Assembly (NCBI RefSeq): GCF_018860665.1
Contig: NZ_JAHKPK010000051.1
Location: 1-64,000, forward strand
Direction of reading: 5' to 3'
Source: Pacificibacter marinus
Lineage (GTDB): Bacteria > Pseudomonadota > Alphaproteobacteria > Rhodobacterales > Rhodobacteraceae
DNA length: 64,000 nt
Of the stretch, positions 24,517 through 32,697 are shown one piece after another (the first letter of the stretch is position 1; each line of letters opens with the position of its first letter). Position numbers and translations under genes: made by a program. The notes under the pieces are model-generated. The model saw nothing but the letters and a program-made list of their open reading frames with translations, did no database searches and was not told where the DNA came from.

Positions 24517-25947
24517 GTGTTTAAATCAGCGCCCTTTTCCAATCCTATGTTTGTTACGCGTTCGCTAAAGGCGCGGGGCGTTTTGCGACTGGGGGTGGCA
24601 GCTTTGGCCATGGGGCTTTTGGTCGGCTGCGGCGCGCCGGAACTGCGAGTCCCACAGCGCGACACGACCCGTGCGCCCTCGATCTTGCTTGATTTGCCTC
24701 CGATGAAGCTTTTTTCATCCCTAAGACCCGCCACGACAACCCGTTCAAACACCTCTATCGCGCGTGATTTTATGGCGCTGAGTTTTCAACTTGAAAATGG
24801 CACCGAGCTGTCACAATTCACCCGATTTGACGGGCCGATCACCCTGCGCGTGACGGGGACTGCGATTCCTGCATCTTTGGGGCCAGATCTGGAACTGTTG
24901 ATCTCGCGGCTGCGCCGAGAAGCGGGCATTGATATCACTCGCGTCGGACCAAATGTGGACGCGAATATCACCATCGAGACCCTGCCCCATGCAGACTTGC
25001 GCCAACGCATTCCCAATGCGGCTTGCATCGTTGCGCCCAATATTTCCAGTTGGGCGTCCTACCGCCATGCGGGCCGTGCTGATTTGAGCTGGACCAACGT
25101 CACACAGCGTGAAAAGCTATCGATCTTCATCCCCAATGATGAAGCACCGCAAGAAATTCGCGACTGTCTGCACGAAGAGTTGGCGCAAGCCTTGGGACCG
25201 CTCAACGATCTGTATAGCTTGACCGACAGTGTCTATAATGATGACAATATCCATTCGATATTGACTGAATTTGATATGCTGATTTTACGCGCGACCTATG
25301 ACCCTGCGCTGCGCAATGGCATGTCGCGCACGCAAGTGGCACAGCGTTTGCCAGCCATTTTAAGTAAAATAAACCCAGCCGGAAATCGCGTGAGCACACC
25401 GCCCTTCACGCCGACGCCACGCGCCTGGATCAATGATGTCGAGGCCGCAATGGGCGCACAACCATCGCTGGACGCGCGCCGTGCTGCAGCTGCACGCGCT
25501 GTCAACTATGCGCTGTCCCAAGGGTGGAATGACTCGCGCACCGGGTTTTCATTATTCTTGCTTGGCCGTTTGTCTGTTGGGGCTAATCGCGGACTTGCAA
25601 AGGCAGCATTATCAGACGCCTACGCCATTTATACCGCACGCAGCGATACCACCTATCATGCTGCTCATGTCGCCTTGCAGCTTTCGGCCATTGCTTTGCT
25701 TGATTACAATTTTGACGAAGCCTTACGCCTCACCAACACTGCGATCCCGATCGCGCGCACCGCTGGCAATGCAACCTTGCTCGCCTCTTTGATGATGACC
25801 AAAGCCGAAGCCCTGACCGCTCTTGGTCGCGCCTCTGAGGCACGGCTGGTTCGGCTCGACAGTCTGGGCTGGGCGCGGTATGGATTTGGCACAGATGAAC
25901 AGGTCCTGGCGCGTTCCAGCGAAATCGCAAGCCTCGCGCGGCGTTAA
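24517..25947 (+). CDS. DUF2927 lipoprotein
   Basis: A 476-residue protein with a lipoprotein signal: hydrophobic VAALAMGLLVG followed by the lipobox cysteine (LVGCG) about residue 38. The middle (about 80-290) is the DUF2927 region with FQLENGTELSQFTRFDGPI, FIPNDEAPQEIRDCLHEEL and LNDLYSLTDSVYNDDNIH; HEEL and the Asp-rich end recall a metallopeptidase-like site but this is only a suggestion. The C-terminal third (about 310-470) looks like helical TPR-type repeats. GTG at 24517 has AAAGG nine bases upstream. Lies between the moxR and vwa genes, as in related genomes. Confidence 0.82.
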   Translation: MFKSAPFSNPMFVTRSLKARGVLRLGVAALAMGLLVGCGAPELRVPQRDTTRAPSILLDLPPMKLFSSLRPATTTRSNTSIARDFMALSFQLENGTELSQFTRFDGPITLRVTGTAIPASLGPDLELLISRLRREAGIDITRVGPNVDANITIETLPHADLRQRIPNAACIVAPNISSWASYRHAGRADLSWTNVTQREKLSIFIPNDEAPQEIRDCLHEELAQALGPLNDLYSLTDSVYNDDNIHSILTEFDMLILRATYDPALRNGMSRTQVAQRLPAILSKINPAGNRVSTPPFTPTPRAWINDVEAAMGAQPSLDARRAAAARAVNYALSQGWNDSRTGFSLFLLGRLSVGANRGLAKAALSDAYAIYTARSDTTYHAAHVALQLSAIALLDYNFDEALRLTNTAIPIARTAGNATLLASLMMTKAEALTALGRASEARLVRLDSLGWARYGFGTDEQVLARSSEIASLARR

Positions 25948-26023
25948 GACGGCTCTGTTTCGCAAAACAGCCCAAAGAGTGACGCAGGTCTGCGCGCGTT
26001 TTGGCAGATGAAGGACATAAACT

Positions 26024-26188
26024 ATGATCGTCATTCTATTGGCAATTGTCGGCGCAACACTTGGATGGCGCATCGCCGCAAAACGGGACGGAAACCGATT
26101 GGATAAGTTGCAATATGCTGCGGCTTTGATGCTGGGGTTTTCTGTGATCGGTTTATTTCTAACCCTGATCATCGATATTTTGATCTAA
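26024..26188 (+). CDS. Small two-helix membrane protein
   Basis: A 54-residue protein that begins MIVILLAIVGATLGWRIAAK and ends in LGFSVIGLFLTLIIDILI, with a charged loop RDGNRLDKLQ between. AAGGA sits eight bases before the ATG at 26024, and its place between DUF2927 and vwa is retained in related genomes as far as I recall. Two short membrane helices, both ends probably on the periplasmic side. Function unknown; possibly a membrane anchor for the MoxR/VWA system. Confidence 0.7.
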   Translation: MIVILLAIVGATLGWRIAAKRDGNRLDKLQYAAALMLGFSVIGLFLTLIIDILI

Positions 26189-26241
26189 GATCCATGGACC
26201 CGCGGCGCGCAGGCCAGCCCCTTTAATATGAGGGACCTTTG

Positions 26242-27426
26242 ATGTTTTTACCCTTTTTTCAAGCCTTACGCAGCCACAACGTGCCTGTGTCCTTGCGCGA
26301 ATATCTTGCGTTTTTGGAGGCTATGTCCACGGGTCTGGCACAGTATGACATCGAAGAATTCTATTTTCTGGCCCGCGCAATCATGGTCAAAGATGAACGC
26401 AATATCGACAGGTTTGATCAAGCCTTTTCAAAATCTTTTCAGGGACTTGAAAGCATATCTTCGGAACAGGTTATCGATGCGATTGATCTGCCCGAAGACT
26501 GGCTGCGTAAGGAAATAGAGAAACATCTAAGTGCCGAAGAGCGCGCCGAAATTGACGCCTCGGGTGGGTTTGATGCGCTGATGGAGACACTCAAAAAACG
26601 CTTGGAAGAGCAAAAAAACCGTCACCAAGGTGGCTCTAAATGGATAGGCACCGGCGGCACCTCACCCTTTGGCGCATACGGCTATAATCCCGAAGGCATC
26701 CGCATCGGCCAAGACCAATCGCGTCACCGCAAAGCTGTCAAAGTCTGGGATAAGCGGGACTTCAAGAACCTTGATGACACGGCCCAACTGGGCACCCGCA
26801 ACATCAAAATTGCGATGAAACGTCTGCGGTCTTGGGCCAGAGACGGCGCTCATGACGAGCTGGATTTGGACAGCACCATTCGCGCGACGGCTGAGAACGG
26901 CTATCTTGATGTGAAAACGCGACCAGAGCGGCGCAATGCCGTCAAAGTCTTGATGTTTTTCGATGTGGGCGGCTCGATGGACGATCACATCAAGGTGGTC
27001 GAAGAATTGTTTTCTGCCGCGCGCTCGGAATTCAAACATCTTGAATATTATTACTTCCACAATTGTCTTTATGAGGGCGTTTGGCGCGACAATATCCGTC
27101 GTTGGAACGGGCAAACCCCGACCCAAGACGTTTTCAACACCTATGGCAAAGACTACAAAGTGATTTTTGTTGGCGATGCGTCGATGTCACCTTACGAAAT
27201 CGCGATGCGCGGTGGTGCCAACGAGCATTACAACGATGAAAGCGGCGAAGTTTGGCTATCGCGTGCCCGCGCCCATTGGCCCGATCACCTCTGGTTGAAC
27301 CCTGTTCCGCAAGAGCATTGGCGCTACACCCATTCTATTGGCATGATCAACGAAATTTTCGACAACCGCATGGTGCCGATGACGCTTGACGGGCTGACAA
27401 AGGGTATGAAACTGTTGGGGTCGTAA
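26242..27426 (+). CDS. CoxE-like VWA domain protein
   Basis: A 394-residue protein of the COG3825 group, MoxR partner. The N-terminus (FFQALRSHNVPVSLREYLAF) and a charged middle precede a C-terminal von Willebrand A domain (about 230-390). The MIDAS reads FDVGGSMDDH: DxGGS rather than the classical DxSxS, a variant normal in this group, which still offers Asp and Ser ligands. GNEIF-type end is seen as MINEIFDNRMVPMTLDGL. ATG at 26242 has AGGGA seven bases upstream. Role in metal-cofactor insertion or complex remodelling is inferred from CoxD/CoxE. Confidence 0.9.
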   Translation: MFLPFFQALRSHNVPVSLREYLAFLEAMSTGLAQYDIEEFYFLARAIMVKDERNIDRFDQAFSKSFQGLESISSEQVIDAIDLPEDWLRKEIEKHLSAEERAEIDASGGFDALMETLKKRLEEQKNRHQGGSKWIGTGGTSPFGAYGYNPEGIRIGQDQSRHRKAVKVWDKRDFKNLDDTAQLGTRNIKIAMKRLRSWARDGAHDELDLDSTIRATAENGYLDVKTRPERRNAVKVLMFFDVGGSMDDHIKVVEELFSAARSEFKHLEYYYFHNCLYEGVWRDNIRRWNGQTPTQDVFNTYGKDYKVIFVGDASMSPYEIAMRGGANEHYNDESGEVWLSRARAHWPDHLWLNPVPQEHWRYTHSIGMINEIFDNRMVPMTLDGLTKGMKLLGS

Positions 27427-27501
27427 GACACATGCCCTGCGCGACGGAATATTGCGGAGCCTGCGTATAATACCCACAAAACGCCCGAAAAGGATCGCGT
27501 C

Positions 27502-27903
27502 ATACCACAGTTTTTCAAACGTTTTTGGCAAAATGCGCCAATCGCCACGGTTGTCTTGGTGGTCTCACTGGCAGTCGCGGGCTTTTTCACTGTACGCTCT
27601 GTCGCGCTTTGGGTCTATTGGAATGATCCACAACATCGCGCGCAAGCGATAGAGCCATGGATGACGCCAAAATATATAGCGCACTCTTGGGCCGTTCCGC
27701 CTCATGTTGTTTTAGATGCCTTAGGTGAATTTCAACGCCGCAAAAAAGGCCCTATGAGCTTGGACCAAATCGCCGCAGCGCAGAATATTTCAACCAGCGA
27801 CTTGATCACATCTGTCGAAGCCTCGATTGACAGTTTCAATATGACACGCCCTTCCCCTCCGTCCTCTCCACCACAGGGCTCTGCGCCAAAGGATGGATCA
27901 TGA
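27502..27903 (+). CDS. Single-pass membrane protein with Pro-rich tail, possible ATA start
   Basis: Unrecognised family. The frame has no ATG at its front: the first usable codon on the consensus list is TTG at 27556, inside the membrane segment. Seven bases after AAAAGGA (27489-27494) stands ATA at 27502, which would give a 133-residue protein starting IPQFFKRFWQNAPIATVVLV, a natural basic-then-hydrophobic N-in anchor. A cytosolic or periplasmic domain (IAHSWAVPPHVVLDALGEFQ, MSLDQIAAAQNIS, HTH-like) and a Pro/Ser-rich tail follow. The stop overlaps dedA by four bases. Confidence 0.6.
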   Translation: MPQFFKRFWQNAPIATVVLVVSLAVAGFFTVRSVALWVYWNDPQHRAQAIEPWMTPKYIAHSWAVPPHVVLDALGEFQRRKKGPMSLDQIAAAQNISTSDLITSVEASIDSFNMTRPSPPSSPPQGSAPKDGS

Positions 27904-28574
27904 CGGATAGTATTTTCGTGCTGATCACGACCTACGGCTATTTCGGCGTCTTCATTTGCACCTTTTTTTCATGCCTGTTTATCCCTATCCCCACATCTTT
28001 GATGATGCTGGCTGGCGGCGCTTTGGCGGCCTCAGGCGATATTTCGGTGCCCATTTTGTTGATATCGGCTTTTTCAGGCGCGGTTTTGGGGGACCAAACC
28101 GGTTTCTTTATCGGGCGTAAATTCGGACGACGCGCTTTGACACGGTTGTCGCGCTCGCCTGCCCGCGCGCGTGTGATCGCACGAGCAGAGGCAACCGTGG
28201 ACAGGCGTGGCGGATATGGTGTGTTTTTCTCAACATGGCTTGTCGCGCCCCTTGGACCCTATGTAAATGTGGTCGCGGGCGCTGCGGGTTTGAATTGGTT
28301 TCGTTTCACTATTGCCGACGTTTTGGGCGAAGCGATTTGGGTCAATCTGTACATCTGGATTGGTTTTGCATTCGCGGGCAGTTTGGCATTGGTGTCCGAA
28401 CTGGTGAGTGATGTCATGGGCTTGATCGCAGCATTGGCTATTGCAGCCGTTGCAGGCCTTTGGATCACCCAAGTCCTGCGCGCGCAACGTGCCACGGATA
28501 AAGCCCGCGAGCGTGAGCAAAATCAAGAAACACCCCCCGCCCCCTTTGCCAAACAATCCGAGAGCACCATATAA
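27900..28574 (+). CDS. DedA-family membrane protein (VTT domain)
   Basis: A 224-residue inner-membrane protein of the DedA/SNARE-associated superfamily, thought to flip or handle undecaprenyl or other phospholipids. Typical features are the N-terminal YGYFGVFICTFFSCLFIPIPTS, GAVLGDQTGFFIGRKFGRR with the GDQ-type acidic site and basic motif, and the re-entrant VAPLGPYVNVVAGAAGLNW. The C-terminus is a charged tail after the last helix. It overlaps the previous gene by four bases and is followed five bases later by the M48 gene. Confidence 0.9.
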   Translation: MTDSIFVLITTYGYFGVFICTFFSCLFIPIPTSLMMLAGGALAASGDISVPILLISAFSGAVLGDQTGFFIGRKFGRRALTRLSRSPARARVIARAEATVDRRGGYGVFFSTWLVAPLGPYVNVVAGAAGLNWFRFTIADVLGEAIWVNLYIWIGFAFAGSLALVSELVSDVMGLIAALAIAAVAGLWITQVLRAQRATDKAREREQNQETPPAPFAKQSESTI

Positions 28575-28579
28575 GTCAT

Positions 28580-29269
28580 ATGCTCAAGTTCCTCCCCATC
28601 CTTTTGGCCCTCATCTACGGCTATGTCATGTACCGCATGTCCGCGGGACGCTCTGCACGCGAATTGGCGTCAAAATCCGCTGAACTGGCTGACGCAACCC
28701 TGCGCGATCAATTCATGCGGCTGGCCCAAGCCCTTGATTTACCGCGTGTTCAGGTGTTTTTATACGACATCGAGCCAGTGAACGGCTTGGCCGCCCCGGA
28801 TGGCAAAGTCTATATCACGCGTGGGTTCTACCAAAAATTCCGTTCTGGCGAAGTCACAGCCGAAGAAATGGCTTCCGTTGTGGCGCATGAATTGGGCCAT
28901 GTCGCTTTGGGTCATTCCAAACGGCGGATGATAGATTTTTCAGGCCAAAACGCTTTGCGCACGGCGCTGGCGATGGGATTGCGTTTTGTGCCACTCATCG
29001 GCCCGTTTGCGATCTATATCGCCTCTGCCATGACCAGCATGCTGGCCGCCAAACTGTCGCGCCGCGATGAATTTGAGGCGGATGCCTATGCCTCTGCCCT
29101 GTTGCATAAATCAGGCATTGGCACGGAGGCGCAGAAGTCTTTGTTTTTGAAACTCAATGCACTGACAGGCGCGCATGGTGCCAAGACACCTGCATGGTTC
29201 ATGAGCCACCCGAAAGTGGAAGACCGGATCAAAGCGATTGAGGTGAACGAGGCAAAGTGGCAGGCTTAG
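28580..29269 (+). CDS. M48-family zinc metallopeptidase
   Basis: A 229-residue membrane-anchored peptidase (HtpX/Oma1/BepA superfamily). The zinc site HELGH lies in VAHELGHVALGHS near residue 110, and the third ligand in DEFEADAYA downstream. An N-terminal hydrophobic segment (FLPILLALIYGYVMYRM) and a second one (PLIGPFAIYIASAMTSML) tether it. The last part (MSHPKVEDRIKAIE) is the usual M48 end. It probably helps membrane or envelope quality control; target unknown. Confidence 0.9.
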   Translation: MLKFLPILLALIYGYVMYRMSAGRSARELASKSAELADATLRDQFMRLAQALDLPRVQVFLYDIEPVNGLAAPDGKVYITRGFYQKFRSGEVTAEEMASVVAHELGHVALGHSKRRMIDFSGQNALRTALAMGLRFVPLIGPFAIYIASAMTSMLAAKLSRRDEFEADAYASALLHKSGIGTEAQKSLFLKLNALTGAHGAKTPAWFMSHPKVEDRIKAIEVNEAKWQA

Positions 29270-29300
29270 CCGTATAAACGCATCAATCGGAGGACGTCAT

Positions 29301-29522
29301 ATGCGGATCGACTGGCATTCAGCCCCTCTCACCCGAGACACGCCCATTACGCCCAACTATAAAAACACGCAGAATGTACGGCGTTTTTTACGGCAAGCCT
29401 GCGGCGAAGACTTCAAATTTGACCGCCCCTTTATGCAATGGATCAAAGATGGAACGGATTTAACCTTGGGCGATGTTGCGGATGAATGGACGCGGCGTCA
29501 GGTGGCAAAAAAGGCCAAATAG
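29301..29522 (+). CDS. DUF6434 small protein
   Basis: A 73-residue protein whose centre, TPNYKNTQNVRRFLRQACG and FKFDRPFMQWIKDGTDLT, matches the DUF6434 family (short helical, SAP-like domain). GGAGGACG sits seven bases before the ATG. Function unknown. Last gene of the plus-strand run starting at moxR; convergent with the PIN gene five bases later. Confidence 0.85.
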   Translation: MRIDWHSAPLTRDTPITPNYKNTQNVRRFLRQACGEDFKFDRPFMQWIKDGTDLTLGDVADEWTRRQVAKKAK

Positions 29523-29526
29523 CAGG

Positions 29527-30069
29527 TCAGCTTAACATCTTCCCCAACCGAGGGAGGCGAGCTTTTTTCATCAGTTTACGCATATCCCAAGGTTGGCCAG
29601 ACAGACGCTCGGCCGTCAAACGCACATCTTCGCAGGCGGCACCGACCAGATCGGGGTGATGCGAGGCGAGTTCCCATAGGAAACCATCAGGATCACGGCG
29701 TTCGACGCCTTCTTCGCGCAGGGTGTTTTGTGGAAAATCGGAAGTATTCATGGTGACAAGCTCATCGGCATTGCCTGCAATCGCGGCAGCCAGAACATGA
29801 ATGTCGTTCTCATCCGGCAGATACAGTCGTGCTTGCAACCCAGCGTGAGGTTTAACGCAAGCCTTTGGCCAAGCAGCTTTTATCAAAGCCACTTCCATGC
29901 GGGCCTGCGCCTCACCTGTAGGGCCAATTTTACGCGCAGCGCGGGCCCATTCTTCTAAAATGCGCTCAGACCATAAAGGCGTAAAGAGCCCCTTGGCGGC
30001 CACGTTCAACAGAACCTCACGCATAACCGTGGGGTACAAAACGCAGGCATCAAGGAGCACTTTTTTCAT
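29527..30069 (-). CDS. PIN-domain protein (possible RNase)
   Basis: A 180-residue PIN-fold protein. The acidic metal-binding residues are visible as LLDACVLYP, LPDENDIHVLAAAI and TMNTSDF. PIN proteins are typically VapC-type endoribonucleases, but no antitoxin gene is adjacent: it follows rlmI by 13 bases on the same strand, so it is probably translated from the rlmI message. A C-terminal helical extension (about 135-180, ending basic) goes beyond a simple VapC. May act in rRNA or tRNA handling; this is inference from the neighbour. Confidence 0.82.
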   Translation of the reverse strand: MKKVLLDACVLYPTVMREVLLNVAAKGLFTPLWSERILEEWARAARKIGPTGEAQARMEVALIKAAWPKACVKPHAGLQARLYLPDENDIHVLAAAIAGNADELVTMNTSDFPQNTLREEGVERRDPDGFLWELASHHPDLVGAACEDVRLTAERLSGQPWDMRKLMKKARLPRLGKMLS

Positions 30070-30082
30070 GTATTTAAAGCCC

Positions 30083-31288
30083 TTAAGACATCATGCGGTA
30101 GAACAGGCCTTTTAGGTATCCGCTTTCCGCAAGCTGCGGCATCAATGGGTGATCGGCACCGGCAAAACCCGTGTGGATCAACTGCGCTGATCGCGTTGCA
30201 CGACCAATGCCACGATTGCACGAATTGCGGAATTTTTCCAAATCAGCGGCATGTGAACAAGAACACAGCCCCAAATATCCGCCATCCACAACCAAAGCCG
30301 CTGCCATTTTCGCCACACGTTCATAAGCCCGCAGACCTTTTTCAAGCGCAGGTTTTGAGGGCGCAAAAGCAGGCGGGTCACAGATCACCACGTCAAACGT
30401 TTCACCCTCGGCCAGCAAAGCTGCCATAGTATCGAAAGCATCGCCTTTGCGGGTGCTAAATTTGTCAGACACGCCCATAGCGGCAGCGCCTTGTGCAGCC
30501 AATTCCAGTGCAGGGGCTGAGCTGTCAACACAGACAACGGAGTCTGCACCAGCCGCCAAAGCCGCCAAGCCGAACCCGCCAACATGGGAAAACACATCCA
30601 AGACACGTTTGCCTTTGACGAGGTTTTGCGCAAAAGCATGATTGTCGCGTTGATCAAAGAACAGGCCGGTCTTTTGTCCGCCCATCAGGTCCGCCATATA
30701 GGTGGCGCCGTTCATGGACACAGGGATTACGCCCTCGACAGCGCCATCAATCACTTCTAGTTTTTCGTCCAAACCTTCCAAAGTGCGCGCGCGGCCAGAG
30801 CCGTTCATCACGATGGTCGTGGCCCCCGTGACAGATTTCAAAGCTGCGACCAAAGGCGCCAGTAAGGCATCAGCCCAAGCCGCATTCGGCTGGATCACCA
30901 AAGTATCGCCAAAACGATCAACGATAACGCCAGGCAGGCCATCGGATTCAGCGTGGATCAAGCGATAAAAGGGCTCAGCATACAACATTTCGCGGTGCTG
31001 TAGGGCATGTTTGACGCGGGGGATAAACCAAGCCTCGTCAATCACCATGTCAGGGTCACGGTCCAACACCCGCGCAAAGATGCGGCTGTTTGGATTGACA
31101 CCAACGAGGGCCAAAAAGTTACGCTCCGCATCCTCAAGCCGCGCAATTGCGCCGGGTGTGAGGTTTTTCGTGCGGCGGTCGAGGACCAGCTCATTGTCAA
31201 ACACCCAAGGGCTGCCGTGGCGCACTGCGCGGGCATTGGCTTTTGGGGTGAGACGAATGGTGGGTAATGATTCAGAAGGGTGCGTCAT
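30083..31288 (-). CDS. rlmI: Class I rRNA methyltransferase RlmI-like (m5C)
   Basis: A 401-residue SAM-dependent RNA methyltransferase of the RlmI/RlmK family. An N-terminal PUA domain (about 10-85: RLTPKANARAVRHGSPWVFDNE) leads to a linking EEHEE-type domain with RLIHAESDGLPGVIVDRFGD, then a Rossmann domain with VLDVFSHVGGFGLAALAAGA (motif I), VVICDPPAFAPSK (motif IV) and LGLCSCSHA (motif VI, with the catalytic Cys). E. coli RlmI makes m5C1962 in 23S rRNA; the same base is the likely target here. Upstream is the DUF6778 lipoprotein gene. Confidence 0.92.
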   Translation of the reverse strand: MTHPSESLPTIRLTPKANARAVRHGSPWVFDNELVLDRRTKNLTPGAIARLEDAERNFLALVGVNPNSRIFARVLDRDPDMVIDEAWFIPRVKHALQHREMLYAEPFYRLIHAESDGLPGVIVDRFGDTLVIQPNAAWADALLAPLVAALKSVTGATTIVMNGSGRARTLEGLDEKLEVIDGAVEGVIPVSMNGATYMADLMGGQKTGLFFDQRDNHAFAQNLVKGKRVLDVFSHVGGFGLAALAAGADSVVCVDSSAPALELAAQGAAAMGVSDKFSTRKGDAFDTMAALLAEGETFDVVICDPPAFAPSKPALEKGLRAYERVAKMAAALVVDGGYLGLCSCSHAADLEKFRNSCNRGIGRATRSAQLIHTGFAGADHPLMPQLAESGYLKGLFYRMMS

Positions 31289-31329
31289 GCACCCCTCTTA
31301 CTTAGGTTTTGCGTTCCATGAAAGGGGGA

Positions 31330-31953
31330 TCAGAAGGCGTAGGGCTGTTGCAGCTCAGTTGTGATCACTTCGGCCAGTCGCTCGATGATCCGAACCTTTT
31401 GGGTCACGCCAGCTTTTTCAGCATTTACGGCGGCGATACCACCCAAAGCATCGAAAGTTGCATCCACGAAACGCGGCGGTACGAGTGTGGCCCCTGTCTG
31501 GGCGTCACGAATGGTCATAGCAAAAATAATTTCGTGTTCGCCACCAAAGGTGTAACGCACTTTTTCGGTTTGCGCGTGAAACTGAACCAGTTGCACATCG
31601 ACAATAACCTCTTGCGCACCATTAAAAGCCTGCGCGCCAGTCGCCAGACCTGTTTCCATAACAGCTTGAACCTGATCATAGCGATTGCCGTAAGCATCCC
31701 CACGCCAGACGATATCTGCGTTTGGTTTATATGTATTGGCTTCGGATACGGTCAAGGTTTTTGGCACCAAGACATTTATCTCGCTGACTTTAAAGTCGGG
31801 CTGAATGTAAATTGGCTTGGCTGAAGCCTGCCCAGAAAGCGGCGCATCGATTGGCGTGGCACGCGATGTTGTTTCAACAGTTGTACAGGCAGCTGCACTG
31901 GCGATGAGACCAATTGCTGCGATCATTTTTACGCATTTAGTGACGTTTTTCAT
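31330..31953 (-). CDS. DUF6778 lipoprotein
   Basis: A 207-residue exported lipoprotein. The signal ends in the lipobox ASAAAC (Cys near 23) after the hydrophobic MIAAIGLIASAA. The mature domain is mixed alpha/beta (FKVSEINVLVPKTLTVSEANTY, VQLVQFHAQTEKVRYTFGGEHEI) as in the DUF6778 family restricted largely to Rhodobacterales. Function unknown. Transcribed 41 bases ahead of rlmI. Confidence 0.82.
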   Translation of the reverse strand: MKNVTKCVKMIAAIGLIASAAACTTVETTSRATPIDAPLSGQASAKPIYIQPDFKVSEINVLVPKTLTVSEANTYKPNADIVWRGDAYGNRYDQVQAVMETGLATGAQAFNGAQEVIVDVQLVQFHAQTEKVRYTFGGEHEIIFAMTIRDAQTGATLVPPRFVDATFDALGGIAAVNAEKAGVTQKVRIIERLAEVITTELQQPYAF

Positions 31954-32022
31954 TGCTCTGCCTCCGGGGTATTCCCCATTAATTCTGTGTTAACCATGAT
32001 GGCGAATTGAGGCAGGAATGAG

Positions 32023-32052
32023 AAAATCCCGCAGCATTTTGCGGGATTTTTC
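32023..32052. terminator. Intrinsic terminator after the RSP_7527-like gene
   Basis: AAAATCCCGC-AGCATTTT-GCGGGATTTTT, usable on both strands; downstream of the small minus-strand gene ending at 32134. Confidence 0.85.
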
Positions 32053-32133
32053 TGGGTTTCTTCGGGAAACCTGTATATCGCTTTTTATTGCAATCCGTTT
32101 AGGCCACCGCTTTCCGGCAGGCCAAGATCAGAT

Positions 32134-32295
32134 TTATGCAGCGTTTTGTGCTGTAGAGGTTGTACCGAATGAAAATTGGCGACGAACCCATTTGGAAACG
32201 GTCGTAACGATGCTAAGAGCAGTTTCCGCACGAAGTTGACGTGCACGCGCTTCGATTGCAATGAGTTCGAGTTGTGAGACTGGTGCGTTTGTCAT
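32134..32295 (-). CDS. Small basic protein, RSP_7527-like
   Basis: A 53-residue protein beginning MTNAPVSQLELIAIEARARQ and continuing with LRAETALSIVTTVSKWVRRQ before a short Ser/Thr tail. AAAAGGA lies eight bases before ATG at 32295, and a terminator follows the stop. The Arg-Ala-rich amphipathic helix with a W-V-R end resembles the small RSP_7527/DUF1127-like proteins abundant in Rhodobacteraceae, some of which bind RNA. Too short for usual gene calling. Function unknown. Confidence 0.72.
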   Translation of the reverse strand: MTNAPVSQLELIAIEARARQLRAETALSIVTTVSKWVRRQFSFGTTSTAQNAA

Positions 32296-32697
32296 GTTAT
32301 ATTTCCTTTTAAGTCGTAATTTTGTTTTGCGCTCTGTATCCTAGGTCAAGGACACTGTCGTATTGCTTGATCCATATCTACGCCTCACCGCCTCAGACCA
32401 CCACTACCCATTGCGAAACCCCGCCATGCGCCTGCTGCATTGCAGCGCAACATGTTGGAAACATCGGATCGTGTTACCACAAACACCTCGCCCTCGCCCG
32501 TTTCCAGATGTCTGTCGATGAAAGAACAGGCAGATGCTATACTGCACGCCGATGTCGTAAATGGTTCTGGACATTTCTGCGCTGCGGCCTTAAGTTAGCG
32601 CTAACACTGTATGGTTTAGCGCTAACGAGATGTATATTAACTCACGCAAGCCCCCAAAACGCAATTCATCCTAAAATTGACCGCAAAGGCCCGCTCC
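32296..32697. other. Divergent intergenic region before edd
   Basis: Contains the promoter of the small minus-strand gene and the paired CceR-type operators near edd. Long plus-strand frames here look random in composition and I reject them. Confidence 0.5.
32594..32626. promoter_or_regulatory. Two tandem LacI-type operators before edd (CceR-like)
   Basis: GTTAGC|GCTAAC at 32594-32605 and GTTTAGC|GCTAAC at 32614-32626 share the 10-bp palindrome TTAGCGCTAA. Their centres are 21 bases apart, two helical turns. The second lies 72 bases before the edd ATG. This is the form of sites bound by LacI-family CceR/PckR, which represses Entner-Doudoroff genes in Rhodobacter and rhizobia; identity of the binder is inference. 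Confidence 0.75.
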
